A stretch of DNA of 64,000 nt from Thermoplasmatales archaeon (GCA_026127925.1 JAJSLM010000001.1:248001-312000); one strand, 5' to 3'; counted from the first letter of the stretch, positions 1-8,567 are shown. Notes: generated by a model from the sequence alone, not told the origin. Translations and numbers: made by a program.

Positions 1-147
1 ACAAGGAGTGGCAAGATCATGCGAAGAGTCGTTAAAGCAGTATTTCTCAATCAGGTTCCTGGAGACATTAGCACCTTGGAAAATTCGGTTTCTGTGGACG
101 AGATCAAATCGGCTATAGAACTTGTAAAGAGAGAAACATCTCTCTAG
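1..147 (+). CDS. acs: acetyl-CoA synthetase-like AMP-forming ligase, C-terminal fragment
   Basis: Frame 1 is open from the left window edge to a TAG at 145-147 and encodes 48 residues. It begins TRSGKIMRR and continues with GDISTLEN. In AMP-forming acyl-CoA synthetases the TRSGKIMRR motif holds the catalytic lysine of the mobile C-terminal domain, and GD-STL is typical of acetyl-CoA synthetases just downstream. The enzyme activates acetate (or a similar short acid) with ATP and CoA in the cytoplasm. Only the last domain is in the window, so substrate choice cannot be judged; propionyl-CoA synthetase is the main alternative. Confidence 0.8.
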   Translation, partial: TRSGKIMRRVVKAVFLNQVPGDISTLENSVSVDEIKSAIELVKRETSL

Positions 148-248
148 AACAACTTTACTGCAAATTAGGCATAAAGCCCAGAGTCGTAAAATGAGCAGCT
201 ATAGCTTTGATTTTGGTATACGCAGAGAGCAGTGGAATCTGAATCAGG

Positions 249-287
249 TTTAAATACTATTTAAATATCTCCCTCAAGTGTTTATAT
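249..287 (+). promoter_or_regulatory. promoter of tbp (TATA-like boxes, short leader)
   Basis: Two AT-rich boxes reading TTTAAATAC and TTAAATAT (about 249-257 and 261-268) lie upstream of the ATG at 288. The second is about 25 nt from the start codon, the archaeal TATA spacing for a leaderless transcript. No Shine-Dalgarno is visible. Because the gene encodes the TATA-binding protein, autoregulation is possible, but this is inference. Confidence 0.5.
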
Positions 288-842
288 ATGAGTGAACGTG
301 AAAAAATTACCGTCGAAAATATAGTTGCTTCAACCTCTCTGGCTGAACATCTTGATTTGAGTAGAATCGCCCTGGCGCTGGATGGTTCTGAATATGAGCC
401 GGAGCAGTTTCCAGGATTGATTTACAGACTGCACGAACCTAAGACAGCAGTCCTGATATTCAGGAGTGGAAAGGTAAATTGTACGGGTGCGAAAAACCTA
501 GCAAATGTTAAGAAAACAATAGATATCATTATTAGCAAGTTAAAAAAGGCAGGGATCAAGGTTACTGATAAACCTGAGATTGTTGTTCAGAATATAGTCG
601 CGGTTTATGATCTTGAATCCGAACTCAATCTAACAGACATAGCCATGTCATTGGGTTTGGAGAATGTCGAGTATGAGCCTGAGCAATTCCCGGGCTTGGT
701 TTACAGGGTCGAAGAACCTCGTGTTGTTCTTCTCTTGTTCGGTTCCGGAAAGGTAGTATGCACCGGTGCGAAGGAAGAGAGTGAGATCGAGCAGGCTGTA
801 ACAAAAGTGAAGAAAGAGCTGCAAAAAGTCGGTTTGATCTAG
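288..842 (+). CDS. tbp: TATA-box-binding protein
   Basis: The 184-residue product is the usual length for archaeal TBP and consists of two homologous halves forming the saddle. Each half repeats the same blocks: IVAS/IVAV, EYEPEQFPGL followed by IYR or VYR, and SGKVxCTGAK (about residues 36-70 and 127-163). TBP binds the TATA box and recruits TFB and RNA polymerase. The start is preceded by TATA-like boxes and no Shine-Dalgarno. The acidic C-terminal tail seen in some archaeal TBPs is short here. The gene lies alone between the acs fragment and the convergent truD. Confidence 0.97.
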   Translation: MSEREKITVENIVASTSLAEHLDLSRIALALDGSEYEPEQFPGLIYRLHEPKTAVLIFRSGKVNCTGAKNLANVKKTIDIIISKLKKAGIKVTDKPEIVVQNIVAVYDLESELNLTDIAMSLGLENVEYEPEQFPGLVYRVEEPRVVLLLFGSGKVVCTGAKEESEIEQAVTKVKKELQKVGLI

Positions 843-900
843 ACCGAATGCATCTAAAGACACTTTACATTCGGAAATTAAAAATCGTAATTGAAAATTC

Positions 901-2151
901 CTAAAATTTTATAAATTCTCTAAGAAACGACGTAGCGTAAATACCTCTTCCGAGGGTGAATTTAAAGCTTCCATCATTGTTTATTATAAAATTAACAGGT
1001 TTTGCGCTTATTATCCTTCTTTCTCCCTTGGAAGAAAGTTCAGGATGGTTCAGGATCTTGAACTGTTCCAGTTCAATTCTTTCATTCTCCAGAACACGTG
1101 CTTCTATCTCACCCTCATCCCCTTTTGGTATGACAGATTCATAGCCCGGAACGATTATCGTAGGCCTAATCTTGTCCGTAATAGACAATTGTTGAAGCTT
1201 ATCCATGTTGTAACCGTTCTCCTTGATTTCTGAATCCTTTGCAGAATTAAACAGCTCATCTATCTTATACATAATATCTCCAGAAACAACTTTATCTAGT
1301 CTGCCAAACTTTAACAACCTTTCAGAAAGTACATTATTGAAAATGTAGCTCTGGTATGCGTGGACGAACATAATTGCAAGATTTCGAGGGAGGACAGAAA
1401 AAGCGTCCCTTATCTCTCCATGTGCGCAAAGATAACCTAAAAGTGAGCGTTCAAAGGAGAGATGTTTAGGAAATGAGTTCAAGGCAAGGCATGGATCGTT
1501 TGTTTCTCCGAATTGAACGCGATAATCCTCGGTGTCGATCTCTCTATCGTAAATGTAAGTTCTAACTGCCCTCTCAATGTCCCCTTCCAGTATCAGCCTT
1601 CCTATTTTGTGTGTGTTTGTCCTAATTTCTCCAAATCTCTGCAAGCCGAAAAAATTAGGGAAACCTCCGTTTTGTAACACTTCATCGTATATCCTGAGAA
1701 TTTTTTCCCGATCGTTCTCGTCGTAATGAATGTTTATAGTGAAGGTGTTTCCTCTAAGATCACCCAGCTTAAGCATTCTGTTGCATTTAAAAATCTCCAG
1801 CACGTTGCAGTCCCTGAGCTCAACGCTGGATTGATCGATAGTCCCGTTTACTGTGAAATACTGTGTAGTTATCGCCCTTTTGTCCTTGGTTCCTGCGTAT
1901 GTTATCCTTTTCTTGCTTATTTGCAGACGTCTTGCAAGAAAAGAAATGAACCTGTTTGTATCCCAGTTTTTCAACTGGATCTTGAGTGCAGTGTATTTCC
2001 CGTTAGGATCTTCATTCATGTTATCAGGTACCTCTTCAACAATGAAATCTTCCGGATCGAGTTTTATTGAACCGCCTACCTTCTCGTTTGGTGAGGAAGA
2101 GAAACCAGAGATCCCAACGGCTCTCTCTTTTGGTTCGTTATCTTTAGTCAT
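901..2151 (-). CDS. truD: tRNA pseudouridine synthase D
   Basis: The 416-residue protein belongs to the TruD family, which converts a uridine in tRNA (U13 in bacteria and archaea) to pseudouridine. The signature block KRITYAGTKDKRAITTQ is at about residues 81-97, with catalytic Asp90 in GTKDKR. Family blocks follow: GNTFTI near 135 and NFFGLQRFG near 168. Length fits archaeal TruD, which carries the inserted TRUD domain. It is convergent with tbp, about 58 nt between stops, and divergent from guaB. The ATG at 2151 is taken as the start. Confidence 0.95.
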   Translation of the reverse strand: MTKDNEPKERAVGISGFSSSPNEKVGGSIKLDPEDFIVEEVPDNMNEDPNGKYTALKIQLKNWDTNRFISFLARRLQISKKRITYAGTKDKRAITTQYFTVNGTIDQSSVELRDCNVLEIFKCNRMLKLGDLRGNTFTINIHYDENDREKILRIYDEVLQNGGFPNFFGLQRFGEIRTNTHKIGRLILEGDIERAVRTYIYDREIDTEDYRVQFGETNDPCLALNSFPKHLSFERSLLGYLCAHGEIRDAFSVLPRNLAIMFVHAYQSYIFNNVLSERLLKFGRLDKVVSGDIMYKIDELFNSAKDSEIKENGYNMDKLQQLSITDKIRPTIIVPGYESVIPKGDEGEIEARVLENERIELEQFKILNHPELSSKGERRIISAKPVNFIINNDGSFKFTLGRGIYATSFLREFIKF

Positions 2152-2309
2152 TGTTTGTGTCCTACTTGAAATAATGAGGAAGTACTAAACACTGACCGAT
2201 CTCCCCAGAGGTTCGCGTCACAGAATTTTGGATCCTACACGGACACCTGTAAAGAATTCAGTCTTGACGCAAATAAAAACATTCATTATTTAGTTTGCTT
2301 TATCCCAGC

Positions 2310-3767
2310 ATGTTCAAAGATAAATTTAGTAAGATTCGGGAAGGCTTGACGTATGATGATGTTTTGTTGGTGCCGTCAAGAACAAGTGTAGAACCAAAAG
2401 AAGTGAAAGTTTTTTCAAAGTTTTCTAAAAACATCAACCTTAAAATTCCAATCGCTAGTTCACCTATGGATACTGTTACAGAAGAGAATATGGCAGTAGC
2501 GATGGCACGTAGCGGCGCGATCGGTATACTCCACAGAAATGTAACTGCGAACCAGCAGGCAGGTTTTGTTAGAGCAGTAAAACGGGAGGAATCGATCATA
2601 ATAAGAAACGTTATGACAATAGCACCAGAAACACCAATATCGGAAGCAAAATCAATCATGGAATCCAAGAAAATTGGGGGTCTTCCAGTTGTGTTGGGTG
2701 AAAAGCTCGTTGGTATCGTTACAAAGAGAGATCTCGAGTTTGCCTCTAGAGACAAAAAGATAGTCGAAGACATAATGGTAAAGAAAGTAATTTCCGCAAA
2801 AGAGGAAATAAAAATAGACGAAGCACTTGAGATCCTTTACAAGAACAAGATAGAAAAGCTACCACTTCTCGACGAACAGGGACGGGTTGTTGGGCTTATA
2901 ACAGCAAAGGATATAACAAAGAGGCAGAAATTTCCTGATGCAAGCAGGGACAAAGAGGGGAGGCTTCTTGTTGGTGCAGCTGTCGGCCCCTTTGACATCG
3001 ATAGAGCAATAATGCTTGAGAAGGAGGGGGTAGACGTTATCGTTGTTGACACAGCACACGCGCATAATGAGAACGTTCTTCGTTCTCTGAAAAAAATGCG
3101 TAAAGAGATAACTGTTGACATTGTTGCAGGTAATATTGCTACTAGCGAAGCTGCAGAAGACCTGATTTCCATCGGTGTCGACGGTCTGAGAGTCGGGATC
3201 GGTCCGGGTTCGATTTGCACCACCAGAATAGTTGCCGGTATTGGTGTTCCTCAGGTTACTGCTGTATCTGATGTTGCAGAGATAGCACAATCTCACGGAA
3301 TTCCAGTAATAGCAGATGGCGGAGTTCGCTTTTCAGGTGACATAGTGAAGGCCATTGCCGCAGGTGCGAATAGTGTAATGCTCGGATCGCTGCTTGCAGG
3401 AACTGAAGAAAGTCCTGGAACAGAGATAATATTGAGCGGGCGCAAATATAAGACATACAGGGGAATGGGATCAATAGGTGCAATCCAGGCAGGGATTTCT
3501 GACAGATACGGAAAACTTGGTGCAAACAAATTCGTTTCAGAAGGTGTTGAAGGTGCAGTTCCATACCGGGGGAAGGTCGAAGAGGTTCTTTTCCAACTCA
3601 TAGGTGGCTTGAAATCTGGAATGGGTTACGTCGGTGCCCCGGATATTGAAAGTCTCAGGATGAACTCAAGATTCGTAAAAATAACTTCCAATGGTCTCAA
3701 AGAAAGTCACCCACATGATATACGTATCATCAGCGAACCCCCAAATTACCAGATTTATCAGGTATAA
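2310..3767 (+). CDS. guaB: inosine-5'-monophosphate dehydrogenase
   Basis: IMPDH oxidises IMP to XMP with NAD+, the first step of GMP synthesis. The product has the canonical TIM barrel interrupted by two CBS domains (about residues 85-210), followed by the active-site loop [11 protein letters not shown] with catalytic Cys303 and the flap near YRGMGS. I start at the ATG at 2310 ([20 protein letters not shown], 485 residues), which matches the family N-terminus. An in-frame TTG at 2295 adds only five residues and is less likely. The gene is divergent from truD across about 160 nt that hold both promoters. Confidence 0.97.
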   Translation: MFKDKFSKIREGLTYDDVLLVPSRTSVEPKEVKVFSKFSKNINLKIPIASSPMDTVTEENMAVAMARSGAIGILHRNVTANQQAGFVRAVKREESIIIRNVMTIAPETPISEAKSIMESKKIGGLPVVLGEKLVGIVTKRDLEFASRDKKIVEDIMVKKVISAKEEIKIDEALEILYKNKIEKLPLLDEQGRVVGLITAKDITKRQKFPDASRDKEGRLLVGAAVGPFDIDRAIMLEKEGVDVIVVDTAHAHNENVLRSLKKMRKEITVDIVAGNIATSEAAEDLISIGVDGLRVGIGPGSICTTRIVAGIGVPQVTAVSDVAEIAQSHGIPVIADGGVRFSGDIVKAIAAGANSVMLGSLLAGTEESPGTEIILSGRKYKTYRGMGSIGAIQAGISDRYGKLGANKFVSEGVEGAVPYRGKVEEVLFQLIGGLKSGMGYVGAPDIESLRMNSRFVKITSNGLKESHPHDIRIISEPPNYQIYQV

Positions 3768-3834
3768 CCTTATGAATCCAAGATACCTATTTTGTACCAA
3801 TTAGGTTAAATACCTAATTTTACTCTTTAACATT

Positions 3835-4707
3835 ATGAGAACTAAATCAATAGCATTCACAGTTCTAGTGTCTCTTGTTGTGGTAGCACTCCTGGCTTCA
3901 TCTGCCGGGGCTTCGACAATTACAGCTACTATAAATCCAAAGGATAACTCAGCAACTGTGCAAGCAAAAATGATGGCCACACAAGAAATAAGCGGAAATA
4001 GCAGTAAATTTAAATTACTTGCTGAAGCAATGGGAAGCCATAATGAAAGTTTTACTTTCAGTTCAAATGTGAGCGTTAACTCTCAAGTCTACGCAGCATT
4101 CAATAGAAGCGTATCCGCGAATGCAAGTTCGGCTTACCTTCAGAACATATCATTCCAGTATTACGAGAATCAATCAGTGATAACCAGTGGAAATGAAACG
4201 CACATATTCATTAATACGACAATGGTGTTTTCAATGAACGTCACCGGCTTTATTCATGGAAGAACCGCGAATATGTCGTGGAGAGCATTCAACGTGACGA
4301 ATAACGTATCTTACAACGGGTATTTGCTCAACAAAATTGAATTCCACGGTATGCTAACTGGCCGCAATATGCTAAATTTCCATGCCTTTGCCAAACCACT
4401 GAACACTTGGGACAGGTCTTATAACAGCGCTAAAAACATCACTACGTTTACATACAACGCAAACACAACGATAGATTATCATGGAACATTCACCAACCCC
4501 ATGTTTGGTACAGTCTATTATAACGCAACAATGGACCCGGCATATACCGTAGTGACTCCAGGATATTCAACGGCATCAGGAAATAGCCTTACGGTGGGAA
4601 GCGCACCGCCTGCGTCTTCCAATGATGTATACTATTACATAGCAGCAGCAGTTGTGATAGTTGCAGTAGGTGGTTTCCTGTTCATGAATATGAGGAAGAG
4701 GCGTTAA
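3835..4707 (+). CDS. secreted, membrane-anchored surface protein, unknown function
   Basis: I do not recognise a family. The 290-residue protein begins with a signal peptide (MRTKS, then a hydrophobic core ending ASSAGA near residue 26). A Ser/Thr/Asn-rich extracellular part follows with many N-x-S/T sequons (for example NSS, NES, NVS, NTT), suggesting heavy N-glycosylation. It ends in one transmembrane helix (about 264-285) with a basic MRKRR tail inside. This layout is typical of archaeal surface proteins. An AT-rich box lies about 30 nt upstream. Its last 26 nt overlap the convergent uracil-DNA glycosylase gene. Confidence 0.75.
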   Translation: MRTKSIAFTVLVSLVVVALLASSAGASTITATINPKDNSATVQAKMMATQEISGNSSKFKLLAEAMGSHNESFTFSSNVSVNSQVYAAFNRSVSANASSAYLQNISFQYYENQSVITSGNETHIFINTTMVFSMNVTGFIHGRTANMSWRAFNVTNNVSYNGYLLNKIEFHGMLTGRNMLNFHAFAKPLNTWDRSYNSAKNITTFTYNANTTIDYHGTFTNPMFGTVYYNATMDPAYTVVTPGYSTASGNSLTVGSAPPASSNDVYYYIAAAVVIVAVGGFLFMNMRKRR

Positions 4708-5317
4708 TCTTCCTTATTTTATAATTTGACAAAACAGAATCAGAAAGACCATTATCTAAATCTTTTAATATTTCAGCTATTTTTACAAAATTGTCTTTGA
4801 ACTGTTCCATTTTTTTTGGATTCCGTAGTATTGCAGCAGGATGGTACTGAGGAGCGATTAATCTTCCGTCAAGGTATATTAGAGATCCTTCCAATTCAGA
4901 AATCCTTCCTAACTTCGTTCCAAGAATTATATTAAGTGACCGAATCGCAGAGTTACCCATGGGAACAAGAATTAACGGCTTCAGTATCGATATCTCTTCC
5001 TTCAGATAATCGGAACAAGATTTTATCTCAGTGATCTTTGGAGACTTTCCAATCTTTGGTCTGCACCTCACCGAGTTTGTGATGTATATGTCTTTTGACA
5101 GAATACCTGCGTAATTCAATGCTTTATTCAGTAAATTTCCACTTCGTCCTACAAAAGGTTTACCGACTTCGTCTTCCTTGGCTCCCGGCGCCTCGCCAAT
5201 GATGACAAGTTTCGGCTTATCGGTGCCATAACCGCATACCGCTCTTTTTCTGGAAAAATATAGATCACACTTCTTGCATGATGTTATTAGGCTGCAGATA
5301 TCTGTTAACGATTGCAT
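4682..5317 (-). CDS. udg: uracil-DNA glycosylase, family 4 (Fe-S)
   Basis: The 211-residue protein removes uracil, the product of cytosine deamination, from DNA. Family 4 motifs are clear: GEAPGAKEDEVGKPFVGRSG at about 42-61 and HPAAILRNP at about 159-167. Candidate [4Fe-4S] ligands are Cys14 and Cys17 (CKKC) near the N-terminus plus the Cys in SVRCRPK and the Cys in KSCSDYL; Cys8 is extra. Family 4 enzymes of thermophiles have this cluster. The C-terminal tail after the last motif is low in conservation and overlaps the convergent surface-protein gene by 26 nt. Confidence 0.93.
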   Translation of the reverse strand: MQSLTDICSLITSCKKCDLYFSRKRAVCGYGTDKPKLVIIGEAPGAKEDEVGKPFVGRSGNLLNKALNYAGILSKDIYITNSVRCRPKIGKSPKITEIKSCSDYLKEEISILKPLILVPMGNSAIRSLNIILGTKLGRISELEGSLIYLDGRLIAPQYHPAAILRNPKKMEQFKDNFVKIAEILKDLDNGLSDSVLSNYKIRKINASSSYS

Positions 5318-5497
5318 TCTTCGGTTAAATCTGCGAGGCTATATTTAGACTTGTTGTATGGATCAAAATAATAGTTGGGAAACATTTCATTTTTTGCATC
5401 TAATATTTTGGAATCATTGAAACGCAAGATAGTTAAGACTAGAAAAAAAGTCCTTAATGAGAAAAAACCATAAACGATAAACGATTACATTGCAAGA

Positions 5498-6913
5498 ATG
5501 GAGAAATTAGTAGCAGCAAACAGACAGGATGTGCTTGAATTCTTTCACAGTCACGGCATGCTAGTTTCACCAACAGCTCTTGACACCATAATAAAGGAAG
5601 GCTTGGGCAAATTTATTCCAAAGATGCTCTCCCAGGATGTCCTGGATCTTGGATACGTCGACGAGGCAACCATCAGGAAATTGATGATAGGAGATATAAA
5701 AACTGACCGGATGGATTTTGAAGTTGATCTACCCGATATAAGGATAAACAACTCTGTGGAAGATTTCCAGCAACTGTTCGTTAGCAGATACAAGAAAATC
5801 AGCAGGCTTATTAGCGTTTCAAGTTCAATGCGAGGTACTCTTGATATTAGAAGTGCCAAAAAAACCCGCGGTGAGGTAAAGGTAACTGGCATAGTGTACT
5901 CCGTTGATACCACAAAGAACGGCCATAAGAGAATAATAATAGAGGATACAGACGATTCAATCGCAGTTATGCTTCTAAAGAACAAGGGCCTGGATAATGA
6001 GTTGATACTCCAGGACGAGGTTATAGGGGTGATAGGAACAACCAGCAGTGGTTCCGGTGATACAGTTATATTTGCAAACGAGATCGTAAGACCAGACATA
6101 CCGTACCGCGTGATTGAGGATAATGGTAAACCTCCGGTGTATGTGGCCTCAATATCTGATATCCATGTTGGCTCTAAAACATTCAGGAAAGACGATTTCA
6201 AGAGAGCAATGAACTGGATCTCTAGATCTGAAGACGAGGCCAATGAACTGAAATATTTGATACTGAGTGGAGATGTTGTCGATGGGATAGGCGTTTATCC
6301 TGGCCAACAGGATGATCTGGAGATTTTCAATCCTCTTGAACAGTATTCTAAACTCTCTGAATACCTGTCTGAAATTCCTGAAGATGTCACCGTTTTCATT
6401 CTCCCAGGGAATCACGACGTGGTCAGATTGGCGGAGCCGCAACCCAAATTTTCCGGAAAACTTAAGGAAATATTGCCGAAAAACGCTGTTCTTCTGCCTA
6501 ATCCCTGCAATTTAAGGCTTGAAGAAAAGAATGTTCTCGTATATCATGGTATGTCGTTAAATGATATGGTTGAACTAATTCCAGGGGCAAATTTCACCAC
6601 TATCGGGAAGGCTATTGAGGAGATGTTAAAAAGAAGGCATCTGGCTATAAAATACGGAGGCAACACTCCACTTATTCCTTCCGCTAATGATTATCACGTA
6701 ATCGAGCAGGTTCCAGATGTTTTCATAACCGGGCATATACATTCTCATTATGTTGGAAACTACAGGGGTGTCAGGTACGTTAATTCTTCCACCTGGCAGT
6801 CTCAAACTGATTACCAGAGAATGATGAATTTTGCTCCGAACCCATCGATAATGACACTTTTTGATCTTAATTCAAAAACTACTATAATAAAAAATTTTGA
6901 TTCAGGAAACTAA
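5498..6913 (+). CDS. polB: DNA polymerase D (PolII) small subunit, DP1
   Basis: The 471-residue product is the exonuclease subunit of archaeal replicative polymerase D. The N-terminal part carries an OB-fold (about 120-205). The C-terminal half is a calcineurin-like phosphoesterase with metal motifs in order: SDIHVGSK (~222), LSGDVVDGIGVYPGQ (~252), LPGNHDVVR (~303), YHGMS (~350) and TGHIHSH (~412). All expected metal ligands are present, so the 3'-5' proofreading nuclease should be active. The large subunit DP2 is not in this window. The stop overlaps the convergent downstream gene by 4 nt. Confidence 0.96.
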   Translation: MEKLVAANRQDVLEFFHSHGMLVSPTALDTIIKEGLGKFIPKMLSQDVLDLGYVDEATIRKLMIGDIKTDRMDFEVDLPDIRINNSVEDFQQLFVSRYKKISRLISVSSSMRGTLDIRSAKKTRGEVKVTGIVYSVDTTKNGHKRIIIEDTDDSIAVMLLKNKGLDNELILQDEVIGVIGTTSSGSGDTVIFANEIVRPDIPYRVIEDNGKPPVYVASISDIHVGSKTFRKDDFKRAMNWISRSEDEANELKYLILSGDVVDGIGVYPGQQDDLEIFNPLEQYSKLSEYLSEIPEDVTVFILPGNHDVVRLAEPQPKFSGKLKEILPKNAVLLPNPCNLRLEEKNVLVYHGMSLNDMVELIPGANFTTIGKAIEEMLKRRHLAIKYGGNTPLIPSANDYHVIEQVPDVFITGHIHSHYVGNYRGVRYVNSSTWQSQTDYQRMMNFAPNPSIMTLFDLNSKTTIIKNFDSGN

Positions 6914-7251
6914 AAAGTTTTCTTAATAATTTCTTCGATTTCTTTCTTGAAAGTTTTTATTAGTTCATTGATCGCTTCGTCCTTGATAGATGTTGGGGTG
7001 CTAAGTAAACCCAATTCTGCAGTCACCTTAGTCATTCTCGCCATAGAATCATATTCTTTCAACTTACTCTCTAAATAAAGCTCCAGTACGGAAACAATTT
7101 CATTCTTTATTTCCTCGTTATCATTGATCTTTTTCTTAATGTATTCCTTTATCAGATCTTTCACGACATCTCTTATAGCTTCAAAATAGAGGTCTTCGGA
7201 TGGCATAGTTCTCAGGAAGTTTTTAATGTACTTTTCAACCTGTTCGTCCAT
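6910..7251 (-). CDS. small helical protein, unknown
   Basis: I recognise no family. The 113-residue sequence is rich in Lys and Glu, predicted almost wholly helical, and shows no Cys or His clusters, membrane segment or signal peptide. A central stretch (ARMTKVTAELGLLSTPTSIKDEA, cut into two helices by LLSTPTS) looks like the most structured part. It is a monocistronic gene converging on the DP1 gene with a 4-nt overlap. A small DNA-associated or complex-forming protein is conceivable but unsupported. Confidence 0.6.
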   Translation of the reverse strand: MDEQVEKYIKNFLRTMPSEDLYFEAIRDVVKDLIKEYIKKKINDNEEIKNEIVSVLELYLESKLKEYDSMARMTKVTAELGLLSTPTSIKDEAINELIKTFKKEIEEIIKKTF

Positions 7252-7346
7252 GATATGAACATTATGATTACATAATTAAAGTTTGGTCGCCGAAAAGGAT
7301 GGAATAAAGACTTTAATTGTAGGCTGTTATACGTAATCGATTCAAA

Positions 7347-7919
7347 TTGGTATCACCAGTTATAGCTAGAGGCAAGAAGGTATTCCTTTGCATTATAGAC
7401 AAAAACGACATTCCCATAATATACGAAACGATCAATGACAGAGAGGTCAGAAGGTTCCTTAGGGACCCAGATGGAATTAACTATCTGGATGGAGAATTTA
7501 AGTGGTACGAAAATCTTGTGGATCATTCAGAATCTGACAGAGTTTTTGAAATACGATCGGTGCAGAATGATGAATTTATTGGTCTTATAGGCCTTCATAA
7601 GATTGACTGGAAAAACGGCAACGCATATGTTGGTTATATGTCAAGAAAGCAATTCTGGGGTAAGGGCTACATGACTGAGGCCGTTTCTTTGATCGATGAT
7701 TATGCATTTAACGACATGGGAATGAGAAAACTTATTTCGTCCGTGTTTGAACCGAATGTGGCTTCAATTAAAGTTCTTCAGAAGAATGGATTCAAACAAT
7801 CGGGTATATTTAGAGAAGTACGGTTACTGAGAGATTATGGCTACGTCAATGAGATTCACTTTGACCTGTTGAAAAAAGAATGGGAAGTAATGAAGAAAGT
7901 CGAGGCAGAAGAAAAATAG
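7347..7919 (+). CDS. GNAT acetyltransferase, RimJ/RimL type
   Basis: The 190-residue protein has the GNAT fold of N-acetyltransferases: the acetyl-CoA loop is in the segment SRKQFWGKGYMTEAV (about 113-127), preceded by FIGLIGLHKIDWKNGNAYVGY and followed by KLISSVFEPNVASIKVLQKNGF, which is the RimJ/RimL pattern. Targets could be a protein N-terminus or a small amine. The start is TTG at 7347, with the preceding region AT-rich and no Shine-Dalgarno, so leaderless initiation at TTG is likely. It stands alone upstream of rpl41e. Confidence 0.85.
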   Translation: MVSPVIARGKKVFLCIIDKNDIPIIYETINDREVRRFLRDPDGINYLDGEFKWYENLVDHSESDRVFEIRSVQNDEFIGLIGLHKIDWKNGNAYVGYMSRKQFWGKGYMTEAVSLIDDYAFNDMGMRKLISSVFEPNVASIKVLQKNGFKQSGIFREVRLLRDYGYVNEIHFDLLKKEWEVMKKVEAEEK

Positions 7920-8041
7920 TATCATGTATCTGGTTTGCTCAACGGAACTAAATTAATTATTTATAACAAGTCCTGATACTGAAAGACTTAAATGCAATTC
8001 AAATGTTTGTTTGAGTTCATTTGTCCTATTGAGGTGTAATA

Positions 8042-8149
8042 TTGAAGAGAAGTTCAAGAGACTGGAAGAAACGCGGAAAGATGCGCTGGAAATGGCGAAA
8101 GAAAAGAATTAGAAGATTGAAGCGATCAAGAAGAGCGAACAAAGAATAG
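8042..8149 (+). CDS. rpl41e: ribosomal protein L41e
   Basis: A 35-codon ORF begins [17 protein letters not shown] after its start codon and continues as Arg/Lys-rich helix ([14 protein letters not shown]). This is the signature of L41e, the smallest and most basic large-subunit protein, a single helix. The start is TTG at 8042, fixed by a strong Shine-Dalgarno GAGGTG at 8031-8036 with a 5-nt spacer. The stop TAG (8147-8149) lies directly before the first base of tRNA-Trp, so the two must share a transcript or be separated by RNase P cleavage. It is far shorter than most gene finders accept. Confidence 0.93.
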   Translation: MKRSSRDWKKRGKMRWKWRKKRIRRLKRSRRANKE

Positions 8150-8289
8150 GGGAGCATGGGGTAATCAGGCTATCCTACCGGGCTCCAGTCAGGTTATGAT
8201 TAACTATGGGTCACCTGATTAATGATGAGTGACTGGATCTATGAACCGGAAGAGACCCGTAGATCTGGGTTCGAATCCCAGTGCTCCCA
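8150..8289 (+). tRNA. tRNA-Trp (CCA) with a 66-nt intron
   Basis: Acceptor stem GGGAGCA (8150-8156) pairs with TGCTCCC (8282-8288), with A73 at 8289. The T arm is CTGGG-TTCGAAT-CCCAG (8265-8281). The anticodon loop begins CT then CCA (8185-8187), followed by G37. The intron lies at the canonical archaeal 37/38 site (8189-8254): a bulge-helix-bulge can be drawn with CTCC (8183-8186) facing GAAG (8249-8252), one C/A mismatch. After splicing, the anticodon stem CCGGG/CCCGT has a C27-U43 mismatch. CCA is not encoded. Confidence 0.93.
8189..8254 (+). ncRNA. box C/D 2'-O-methylation guide inside the tRNA-Trp intron
   Basis: The intron contains box C ATGATTA (8196-8202), D' CTGA (8215-8218), C' ATGATGA (8222-8228) and a degenerate D, ATGA (8241-8244), closed by GGTT/AACC (8192-8195 with 8244-8247). 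The D' guide pairs over nine positions with tRNA nt 37-45, and its fifth nucleotide upstream of D' faces C39. The D guide CTGGA (8233-8237) pairs with nt 33-37, and its fifth nucleotide faces C34. Positions 34 and 39 are those known to be methylated by the Haloferax tRNA-Trp intron guide. Confidence 0.82.
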
Positions 8290-8299
8290 TTAGGCATTC

Positions 8300-8306
8300 T
8301 TTTTTT
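8300..8306 (+). terminator. oligo-T terminator after tRNA-Trp
   Basis: A run of seven T follows the 3' end of tRNA-Trp by about 10 nt. Archaeal RNA polymerase terminates at such runs without needing a hairpin. It probably ends the rpl41e-tRNA-Trp transcript. Confidence 0.55.
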
Positions 8307-8513
8307 AGTATAAACATAAAGTTTTCGCGCGGATCAGCGGCGTTTGCTTTAGATCAAGAGAATTGCTCTCTTTATATTCGGCATAGTTATAAGTCTCATG
8401 GACACATATTTTTCAGGTTTTCCGAATATCTTCGAAGCATCATGGATGTTGAAAATCTTGAATTTGTTTGAAATAAGGTAATTCATGAATTCTTCTCTTT
8501 TTATGCATATTAA

Positions 8514-8567
8514 TACATTTGTATACTGTTAGACATACTTTCTTATGTATACGAATATACAAATGTA
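8514..8567. repeat. 12-bp inverted repeat in intergenic DNA
   Basis: TACATTTGTATA (8514-8525) is exactly repeated in inverse as TATACAAATGTA (8556-8567). Within the 30-nt spacer a smaller dyad ACATA/TATGT lies near the centre, so the whole element is nearly a nested cruciform. It sits in a gene-poor stretch (8290-8678) between tRNA-Trp and a convergent unknown gene. It could be a bidirectional terminator, a protein-binding site or a mobile-element relic. Confidence 0.6.

Noticed and set aside
2295-2309. TTG start of guaB
   Set aside because: ATG 2310 matches the IMPDH N-terminus; the extra five residues have no support.
8229-8471. 80-codon plus-strand ORF
   Set aside because: It overlaps the 3' part of the tRNA-Trp gene and the T-run terminator and has no protein-like features.
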